From NCBI GenBank assembly GCA_016234975.1, contig JACRND010000128.1, positions 1 to 6,002 of the forward strand: DNA of 6,002 bases, in the 5' to 3' direction. Shown here piece by piece: positions 1 through 4,738 of the stretch (positions are counted from its first letter, which is position 1; each line of letters begins with the position of its first letter). The stretch comes from Nitrosarchaeum sp. (lineage in GTDB: Archaea; Thermoproteota; Nitrososphaeria; Nitrososphaerales; Nitrosopumilaceae). A program made the position numbers and the translations under genes. The notes under the pieces are model-generated. The model did no database searches, was not told the DNA's origin, and saw only the letters and a list, made by a program, of their open reading frames with translations.

Positions 1-854
1 AAGTAAATTCTGTACGTAGAAGTATGTGCAACTACGTTTCCTACTATTGGACGAGTTGGGTCACCAAAGAAAACATCAGGAGATGCCATGACTTGGTTTC
101 TTGCAATTGCAGCGCAGTTGTAAGTTTCTGCAATTCTGGATAACATGTGAACAAAGTGATTTAGTTTTTGTTGTCTGTTAGAGAGAGTTCCTCTACCCAA
201 ATATTCTGCGCGGAACAATCCAACTGCAGAATCGGCAATAATTAGTTTGATGTTATTTTCTTCAATCACAGGACCTGCTTCCTCAAGAATTAATGTTTGA
301 TGTGCACTGTTGTATGCACGCGCTACAATTATCCTGTCAAGAACTTTTTCAGGATCCATCTCGTGTGCTTGTGCAATAGATACAATTCTTTCAGGTCTGA
401 AAGTATTTTCTGTGTCAATATACAAAACACCACCATCTAATCCACCTTCTACTTTTGGTTTTTGAACCATTACAGCTAGTGTATGTGCAAATTGAGTTTT
501 ACCTGAGCCGAATTCACCATAAACTTCAGTGAGAGCTTGTGTTTCAACACCACCATCAAATAGCGTATCAAGACAATTAGTACCAGTTGTAATTTTACCA
601 ATATCTTGTCTGCGCTTGTAGACTTCGGTCGCTGTAACAAAATCTCTGGAAATTAGTCCAGTTTCAACCATGTGCTGTCTTGCTTTATTGACAATTTTTT
701 CTGCAGTTTCTTTTTCCATTCCAGTTATTTCTGCAATTTCCACAGGACCTCTTACGATAAGATCCATAACATTGTGTACTCCTGCATCGGATAATTTTCT
801 AGTAGTTACAGGACCTACGCCCTCCAAACTATCTAATCTCAAATCTTCTACCAT
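1..854 (-). CDS. radA: DNA repair and recombination protein RadA (3' end missing)
   Basis: RadA is the archaeal RecA/Rad51-family recombinase, which forms ATP-dependent filaments on single-stranded DNA and drives strand exchange in recombinational repair. I translated 284 residues from the ATG at 854-852 to the window edge. The N-terminal domain has a helix-hairpin-helix (about residues 9-28, LEGVGPVTTRKL) and a second HhH-like segment to about 60. An FxxA polymerisation motif (FVTA, 72-75) follows. The ATPase core shows Walker A GEFGSGKT (113-120) and Walker B LIIAD (204-208), then the DNA-binding loop regions with NQV (253-255) and AHTST (276-280). The family is usually a little over 300 residues, so only the C-terminal end is lost. 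Position 252 is Arg where Thr is usual (TNQV), and 271 is Val where the family normally has Gly-Gly-Asn. Upstream lie a TATA box and nested palindromes. The family call is secure. Confidence 0.96.
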   Translation of the reverse strand, partial: MVEDLRLDSLEGVGPVTTRKLSDAGVHNVMDLIVRGPVEIAEITGMEKETAEKIVNKARQHMVETGLISRDFVTATEVYKRRQDIGKITTGTNCLDTLFDGGVETQALTEVYGEFGSGKTQFAHTLAVMVQKPKVEGGLDGGVLYIDTENTFRPERIVSIAQAHEMDPEKVLDRIIVARAYNSAHQTLILEEAGPVIEENNIKLIIADSAVGLFRAEYLGRGTLSNRQQKLNHFVHMLSRIAETYNCAAIARNQVMASPDVFFGDPTRPIVGNVVAHTSTYRIY

Positions 855-877
855 ACCGTATGGTACGGTACTAGTAC
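849..877. repeat. Overlapping palindromes across the radA start
   Basis: Three inverted repeats tile this stretch. Positions 849-865 form a 17-base palindrome with one central base (8-base arms TACCATAC/GTATGGTA). Positions 854-870 have 7-base arms TACCGTA/TACGGTA around TGG. Positions 868-877 are the perfect palindrome GTACTAGTAC. Together they fill the interval from the edge of the radA TATA box to the first codons of radA. They may be an operator for a dimeric repressor or a structure at the 5' end of the mRNA; function is inferred from position only. Confidence 0.5.
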
Positions 878-884
878 TTTATAA
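877..884 (-). promoter_or_regulatory. TATA box of radA
   Basis: The minus strand reads TTATAAAG here, a strong archaeal TATA box. Its centre is about 26-27 bases upstream of the radA ATG (854), so transcription should begin at or within a base or two of the start codon, giving a leaderless mRNA. No Shine-Dalgarno sequence is visible before the ATG, which fits. The site lies in the gap after rps30e, so radA probably has its own promoter. Confidence 0.65.
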
Positions 885-897
885 TGTTATTGTTTTG

Positions 898-914
898 AAA
901 AATGATCGCAAAAA
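898..914 (-). terminator. Possible T-tract terminator after rps30e
   Basis: Reading on the minus strand past the rps30e stop, two T5 tracts occur in the non-coding gap (914-910 and 902-898). Archaeal intrinsic termination typically uses short T-rich runs without a required hairpin, so these could end the rps30e transcript before the radA promoter. The stretch is AT-rich in general, so the call is weak. Confidence 0.3.
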
Positions 915-933
915 GATAACTTTGTAACAGTTT

Positions 934-1125
934 TTAGCTAACGTCTCTTTCTTCTTTGTCCAGGTTTATTTTGTCCGGGAAATCTTCCCAAGGCAAATCG
1001 CTTTTTGAAGTTACTCTTATTTCTAAGACTAGAATTGAATTTGTACCGACTATTTTTCTTCCTTCAACTTTTGGAGTTTGTCCTCTTACTTTTCCTGCTT
1101 TGGTAAGTGAACCGTGAGTTGCCAT
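934..1125 (-). CDS. rps30e: 30S ribosomal protein S30e, frameshifted in this sequence
   Basis: S30e is a small basic protein of the archaeal/eukaryotic small ribosomal subunit. The first 24 residues, from the ATG at 1125, match the family strongly (THGSLTKAGKVRGQTPKVEG). The frame then continues to a TAA at 936-934 through an acidic, unrelated tail (IVGTNSILVLEIR..., ending KEERDVS), giving 63 residues. The -1 frame from the A5 tract at 1053-1057 instead gives KNSRYKFNSSLRNKSNFKKR, then RFALGRFPGQNKPGQRRKRR, ending at TAG (940-938). That is the basic, Arg/Lys/Asn-rich C-terminus expected of S30e, and the whole restored protein would be 62 residues. One base is therefore missing in the A tract, or the ribosome or polymerase slips there. 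The family is secure; whether this is a working gene, a mutation or a sequencing error cannot be told from one sequence. A TATA-like box suggests separate transcription. Confidence 0.88.
   Translation of the reverse strand: MATHGSLTKAGKVRGQTPKVEGRKIVGTNSILVLEIRVTSKSDLPWEDFPDKINLDKEERDVS
1053..1057 (-). other. Frameshift site in rps30e (A5 tract)
   Basis: On the coding strand the zero frame reads GGA AGA AAA ATA GTC. Adding one A to the five-A run, or a -1 slip on the AAA codon (which re-pairs perfectly with AAA), gives AGA AAA AAT AGT CGG and restores the S30e C-terminus. A homopolymer is the typical place for an indel sequencing error, but also for real slippage. Confidence 0.8.
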
Positions 1126-1146
1126 AATTTAGAAAGACAAAATAGT

Positions 1147-1154
1147 AAATTTAT
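1147..1154 (-). promoter_or_regulatory. Possible TATA box of rps30e
   Basis: The minus strand reads ATAAATTT, centred about 25 bases upstream of the rps30e ATG at 1125, in the 41-base gap after the radical SAM gene. The spacing would give a leaderless transcript. The surrounding DNA is very AT-rich, so chance resemblance is possible. Confidence 0.4.
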
Positions 1155-1166
1155 GTATTTGTATGA

Positions 1167-2891
1167 TTACCAGTATTTTATCTTTATAGTTTCAATAACT
1201 TTTTCGTGCTCTTTACTTTTATGGCGTGCATATCTCTCCATTGCACCCAAAGGAATACCGCCAAGAGATCTTGCAATTGCATTAAAGAAATATCTCTGCG
1301 GTCCTTTTGCACCTGTTTTGGTCATGAATTTTTGAATTCCATACTTGAAGTTATGTTGCCAAGTTTTATAGAGCACACCTAGTTGTGCAGGAGTCATTTC
1401 ATTTCCAATGTTAAAGAAATCAGATTTTTCCAACAATCCAATTGGAACAAATGTAAGTGCTGTAGCGGTAAACATTGAATCTGGTTGTTCATGTTCTAGT
1501 TCAGTAATTAGACGAATCGTATCCCAAGAATCTTCTGGTTGCTCGTCATTATCAAGACCCATAATCAAAGTAAATGCAGGAATCCAATAATCCTCATTCA
1601 AAGTTTTAACACCTTCTTTTACTACCCAATGCCATTCACTTGGAGAGTATGGAGCAAGTTTTCTATCAGCATATTTTCCAATCAATCTCAAACTTCCTGT
1701 TTCAAAACCAGCTTGAATTCCAATCATATTATCAGGACTGGATTTTATAATTTTTGAAAGGTTTGGAATGAGTTTCTCATCTGCTATTGCACCTGCCAAA
1801 GTACCGTGTGTTGGATTTGTGTGTCCCACACCGGTAGACATGATGGCAGTAAAGAGTTCTTCAAGAGCTTCTCTGTTTGGCTCCATTCCTTTAGCAGTCC
1901 TAGGATCCATACCATAGACAAAAATATCATCACTGTGTATCCAAGCAGATTTTGCTCCTCCTTTTTTGATATTAACTTCAATTTCACGTTTGACTTTTTC
2001 TGGAGAATAATATCTTAACGATCTTAATGTAACATCACAGAATTTACAACCTCTTCCACAACCACGCATCACTTCAACCATTCCATGCATACTTGGTTCT
2101 ACAATTTCTGGAATTTCATCCAGGTCTGGTCTATCCCAAAAGTTTACAAATCTTCCGTGAATTTTTTTTCCGTTTCTTTCAAATTCTTTTATGTTCACTT
2201 TAAAGTCACTACGTTTTCTAAACGGATCCATATTTTCAAAATCACCATTAATTAAATAATTGAAGAATCTACCAGCATGTCCATCAATTTCAGGTGCAAT
2301 GCCTCCAAGCTCTCCCTCTAAAATAGCATAGATGCCAAATTCTTCAATTTTTTCTGGATCATAGTTGTATTGCCAAGTTCCAGAAGCACCAGAAATAACT
2401 TTGGCCTTACTGCCTGTTTTTTGTTTTGCAGCCTTTATTCTGTAGTGCAGTTCTGTATTGTAGAATTCATCATACGAAGTTTGTTTCCTACCATATGTGA
2501 AAGTCATCGTAACAGGTCCCATTCCTAATGGGTCCATCTCATATGTGCCAACAACTTGAGTATCAGGACCAATAAATTTTTCAATGTGATCTGGATGTGC
2601 AACAACTACATCTTCACGTCTAAAACCATCTCGGAGTAAACCCGCTTCTACTTTTCGTAGTCCGTATGGAGCATAATTTGCTACACCATTAGTATGAGGA
2701 ATGTAATTGCAAATAAAATCAAATAGAATTTTTGGAGTTACTTGATTTCCTAGAATTTTATACAAAAAGCTGTTTTTATCACGGTTAGGATCAACTGCAG
2801 GTGCGCATCCAAAAAATGTAGCTAATGACAAACCACGATATGGAGACATCAAAGTACGATCAGCAGTTAAAACAATTTTTGGATTACCCAT
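1167..2891 (-). CDS. Radical SAM protein with divergent B12-binding-like N-terminal domain
   Basis: A member of the large archaeal family of B12-associated radical SAM proteins. It should use a [4Fe-4S] cluster to cleave S-adenosylmethionine and start radical chemistry; the substrate is unknown. Numbering from the TTG at 2900 (577 residues), the cluster motif is C281, C285, C288 (GCGRGCKFC, CX3CX2C). A TIM-barrel-like domain follows to about 490 with family-like segments SAWIHSDDIF, GIQAGFETGS and FTLIMGLD. The N-terminal 260 residues (LTADRTLMSPYR, NYAPYGLRKVEAGLLRDGF, VISGASGTW) resemble the cobalamin-binding domain of such proteins, but the DxHxxG cobalamin motif is absent. The C-terminal 90 residues are basic. 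I prefer the ATG at 2891 (574 residues): TATA-like sequence at 2917-2927 puts the transcript start near 2891-2897, downstream of the TTG. It follows pyrK by about 50 bases. One candidate role among several is tetraether-lipid ring formation, as in the GrsA/GrsB radical SAM enzymes; this is inference with low certainty. Confidence 0.9.
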   Translation of the reverse strand: MGNPKIVLTADRTLMSPYRGLSLATFFGCAPAVDPNRDKNSFLYKILGNQVTPKILFDFICNYIPHTNGVANYAPYGLRKVEAGLLRDGFRREDVVVAHPDHIEKFIGPDTQVVGTYEMDPLGMGPVTMTFTYGRKQTSYDEFYNTELHYRIKAAKQKTGSKAKVISGASGTWQYNYDPEKIEEFGIYAILEGELGGIAPEIDGHAGRFFNYLINGDFENMDPFRKRSDFKVNIKEFERNGKKIHGRFVNFWDRPDLDEIPEIVEPSMHGMVEVMRGCGRGCKFCDVTLRSLRYYSPEKVKREIEVNIKKGGAKSAWIHSDDIFVYGMDPRTAKGMEPNREALEELFTAIMSTGVGHTNPTHGTLAGAIADEKLIPNLSKIIKSSPDNMIGIQAGFETGSLRLIGKYADRKLAPYSPSEWHWVVKEGVKTLNEDYWIPAFTLIMGLDNDEQPEDSWDTIRLITELEHEQPDSMFTATALTFVPIGLLEKSDFFNIGNEMTPAQLGVLYKTWQHNFKYGIQKFMTKTGAKGPQRYFFNAIARSLGGIPLGAMERYARHKSKEHEKVIETIKIKYW

Positions 2892-2916
2892 GCTCTTCAA
2901 CGCAATAATTTCGTGA

Positions 2917-2927
2917 TTTATTTTAAA
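2917..2927 (-). promoter_or_regulatory. Possible TATA box of the radical SAM gene
   Basis: The minus strand reads TTTAAAATAAA. The spacing of 26-32 bases to the ATG at 2891 suits a leaderless or near-leaderless transcript, while it is too close to the upstream TTG at 2900. This supports the ATG start and suggests the gene can be transcribed independently of pyrDK. Confidence 0.45.
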
Positions 2928-2944
2928 CCTTGCTGGTTAAACCT
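2923..2944. repeat. TTAAACCT direct repeat between pyrK and the radical SAM gene
   Basis: TTAAACCT occurs at 2923-2930 and again at 2937-2944, a 14-base period. One copy overlaps the TATA-like box, the other overlaps the pyrK stop codon. The positions suit a regulator binding upstream of the radical SAM promoter, but two 8-base copies in AT-rich DNA are weak evidence. Confidence 0.3.
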
Positions 2945-3755
2945 AATAATTTTCTAAAATTCCAGCCTTATTTCTATGAAAATGACCAAATTCCTTATTT
3001 GATAGCAAATGGTCACCATCAAATACAGTACCATCTCTGCAGACCAAATCTTCACCGACACAACAACTTCCACATATTCCTACACCGCATTTCATCATGC
3101 GTTCAAGACTTGCCTGAACAAACAATCCTTTAGAATGTGCTAGCTGTACAGTTTTGTACATCATTATTTCAGGTCCACAGGTATATACTCCATCATAACG
3201 ATTTTCATTAACAAGTTTTTCAACCATGTTTGTAACAAATCCTTTTTCACCATAGGTTCCATCATCAGTAGTAACAATTACACGATGAGAATTATTTTTC
3301 AACAGATTATTTGCCAAATCTTCAAAGAAAACTTCATTTTTTGATTTTGCGCCAATCAGAATAGTAACATCGTCATAGGGTTTAACAAAAGTCAACAATC
3401 TCATCATTGGGACTAGACCAGTTCCGCCACCAACCAGTAAAAGTTTTCCTTGTTTTAAATCAAAAGAATTTCCATATGGTCCTCTTACACCTATTTGTTG
3501 ACCCACTTGAACATTGTACAATCCAGTTGATGCAGAACCATGTCTTCTTACGGTAAAAGCAGCTTTACCAGATTCTTGAGAGATCATTACACTCATTGGT
3601 AATTCATTAACTCCTGGAATCCAAACCATTGCGAATTGACCTGGAAGAACAGCAGACATTACATCGTCAGAGAAGATCAAAGTTCTAACAGTAGGGGTTT
3701 CATCAATTACTTTTTCAATTATGCAGATTTTTGTATGATTACGATTTCTTTGCAA
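2943..3755 (-). CDS. pyrK: Dihydroorotate dehydrogenase B, electron transfer subunit PyrK
   Basis: PyrK passes electrons from the FMN of PyrD through a [2Fe-2S] cluster and FAD to NAD+, in the fourth step of UMP synthesis. The 270 residues show a ferredoxin-reductase fold: FAD-binding barrel (about 1-100, with LPMS at 52-55), nucleotide-binding domain (LLVGGGTGLVPM, about 106-117, and TCGPEIMM, 192-199), and a C-terminal cluster site. The cluster cysteines are C223, C228, C231 and C239 (CGVGICGSCC then LVCRDGTVF), the PyrK pattern CX4CX2C...C; C232 is an extra adjacent cysteine. The length is normal for the family. The start is TTG at 3755: in this frame TGA and TAG lie just upstream, and no ATG or GTG occurs before the conserved domain. 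It overlaps the end of pyrD by 17 bases, which indicates co-transcription and probably translational coupling. A GAGATG seven bases before the TTG may act as a weak ribosome binding site. Confidence 0.95.
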   Translation of the reverse strand: MQRNRNHTKICIIEKVIDETPTVRTLIFSDDVMSAVLPGQFAMVWIPGVNELPMSVMISQESGKAAFTVRRHGSASTGLYNVQVGQQIGVRGPYGNSFDLKQGKLLLVGGGTGLVPMMRLLTFVKPYDDVTILIGAKSKNEVFFEDLANNLLKNNSHRVIVTTDDGTYGEKGFVTNMVEKLVNENRYDGVYTCGPEIMMYKTVQLAHSKGLFVQASLERMMKCGVGICGSCCVGEDLVCRDGTVFDGDHLLSNKEFGHFHRNKAGILENY

Positions 3756-4650
3756 GACCTATCATCTCATCTATTTTTGAATACCCTTTTCTTTTCATGT
3801 ACTGAAGTATTCCTTGATTAATATCATTAAAAACATGTATCCAATTATCACCAATTGCACTTCCTAATTGAATTGCAGAAGATCCTGCTAAGATAAATTC
3901 AATGGCATCTTCCCATGTAGATATTCCACCACATCCAATTATTGGGATTTTGTATTTTGAAGAAATTTCATAAACACATCGTAATGCACCGGGTTTGATT
4001 GGAGTGCCAGATAATCCACCGAATTTATTACTCAGAATAGGTCTTTGAGTTTCAACATCAATTGCTATCGCTCTGATTGTATTGATTGCAGTAATTGCAT
4101 CGATTCCAGAATCAATTGCAGCATTTACAGTGTTAAGATAATGAGTTGTCCCCAATCCAACTTTCGCTATAACTGGTACATGAGTGGAATTTTTTACTAT
4201 ACTTACAATTTTCTTGACTAGTTCAGGATCATCTCCTACTTCTAGTCCCACCTTAGCAACATGTGGACATGATAAATTTAGCTCATATGCAGTAACTTTA
4301 CAGTTTTTGAATTGCTTAACCATCATTTCAAAGTCTTCAGGAATAGAGCCTACCAAACTAACAATGATTGGAACATCTTTGTTAGATTCTATCATTTTTG
4401 CAAAAGTCGGAGCCCCTGGATTTGATAATCCAACTGCATTAATCCACCCGCCTCCATTTACACTGAAAATAGTAGGATTCGGATATCCATCCCATGGTTC
4501 TGTGCTAAGAGATTTACTAACAACCGCACCGGCACCTGAACGATAAAGTCGATTAAAGACATCTAATGAAATGCCCAATATTCCAGAAGCCAGCATCATA
4601 GGTCTTTCTAGTTGAATTTTTCCTATAGAAGTAACCAGGCTGGGTTCCAC
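3739..4650 (-). CDS. pyrD: Dihydroorotate dehydrogenase B, catalytic subunit PyrD
   Basis: PyrD oxidises dihydroorotate to orotate on FMN in the cytoplasm. The 303 residues form the class 1 (TIM barrel) fold: ASGILG at 21-26, K46 (VVSKS), NAVGLSNPG at 71-79 in the substrate/FMN site, NLSCP with the catalytic base C128, K163 (IAKVG), N190-T191, GLSGTPIKP at 212-220, and the FMN phosphate-binding segments GCGGI (239-243) and LGSA (262-265). Cys as catalytic base, together with the adjoining pyrK, marks class 1B, the NAD-linked form, rather than the fumarate (1A) or membrane quinone (class 2) forms. The start is GTG at 4650: TGA lies three codons upstream in frame, and the nearby ATG at 4660 is out of frame. 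A TATA box about 28 bases upstream implies a leaderless GTG-start mRNA. The gene is complete and ends within the 5' end of pyrK. Confidence 0.96.
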   Translation of the reverse strand: MEPSLVTSIGKIQLERPMMLASGILGISLDVFNRLYRSGAGAVVSKSLSTEPWDGYPNPTIFSVNGGGWINAVGLSNPGAPTFAKMIESNKDVPIIVSLVGSIPEDFEMMVKQFKNCKVTAYELNLSCPHVAKVGLEVGDDPELVKKIVSIVKNSTHVPVIAKVGLGTTHYLNTVNAAIDSGIDAITAINTIRAIAIDVETQRPILSNKFGGLSGTPIKPGALRCVYEISSKYKIPIIGCGGISTWEDAIEFILAGSSAIQLGSAIGDNWIHVFNDINQGILQYMKRKGYSKIDEMIGLAKKS

Positions 4651-4673
4651 TTTGAATCATGTACGTAGTTTCG

Positions 4674-4682
4674 AATATAATA
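4674..4682 (-). promoter_or_regulatory. TATA box of pyrD
   Basis: The minus strand reads TATTATATT, centred about 28 bases upstream of the pyrD GTG at 4650. This predicts a leaderless pyrD-pyrK transcript. It lies in the 88-base gap shared with the divergent nop5 promoter. Confidence 0.55.
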
Positions 4683-4705
4683 GTTGATTCACAAGGTTTC
4701 TAGTA

Positions 4706-4718
4706 CCTTTTTAAAAGG
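4706..4718 (+). promoter_or_regulatory. TATA box of nop5, palindromic
   Basis: The plus strand reads CCTTTTTAAAAGG, an inverted repeat with one central base. The TTTTTAAAA core is centred about 27 bases upstream of the nop5 ATG at 4739, the spacing for a leaderless transcript. The GGAG at 4717-4720 is too far from the ATG (18 bases) to be a ribosome binding site. Confidence 0.6.
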
Positions 4719-4738
4719 AGACTTAGAATTAGCTAGTC

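Noticed and set aside
670..927. An 85-codon plus-strand open frame across the radA start and upstream gap.
   Set aside because: Most of it is antisense to radA, whose frame is certain, and the translation resembles no known protein.
2892..2900. TTG at 2900 as the start of the radical SAM gene.
   Set aside because: An ATG follows three codons later at 2891, and the TATA-like box would place the transcript start downstream of the TTG. It remains possible.
4184..4546. A 120-codon open frame on the plus strand, opposite pyrD.
   Set aside because: It lies wholly antisense to a well-supported gene, its protein has no recognisable motif, and it is low in charged order; it is a by-product of the pyrD codon pattern.
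4700..4706. CTAGTAC shared between the radA promoter (871-877) and the nop5 promoter (4700-4706).
   Set aside because: Seven bases in two places within 6 kb of AT-rich DNA is not enough, and the position relative to the TATA box differs in the two genes.
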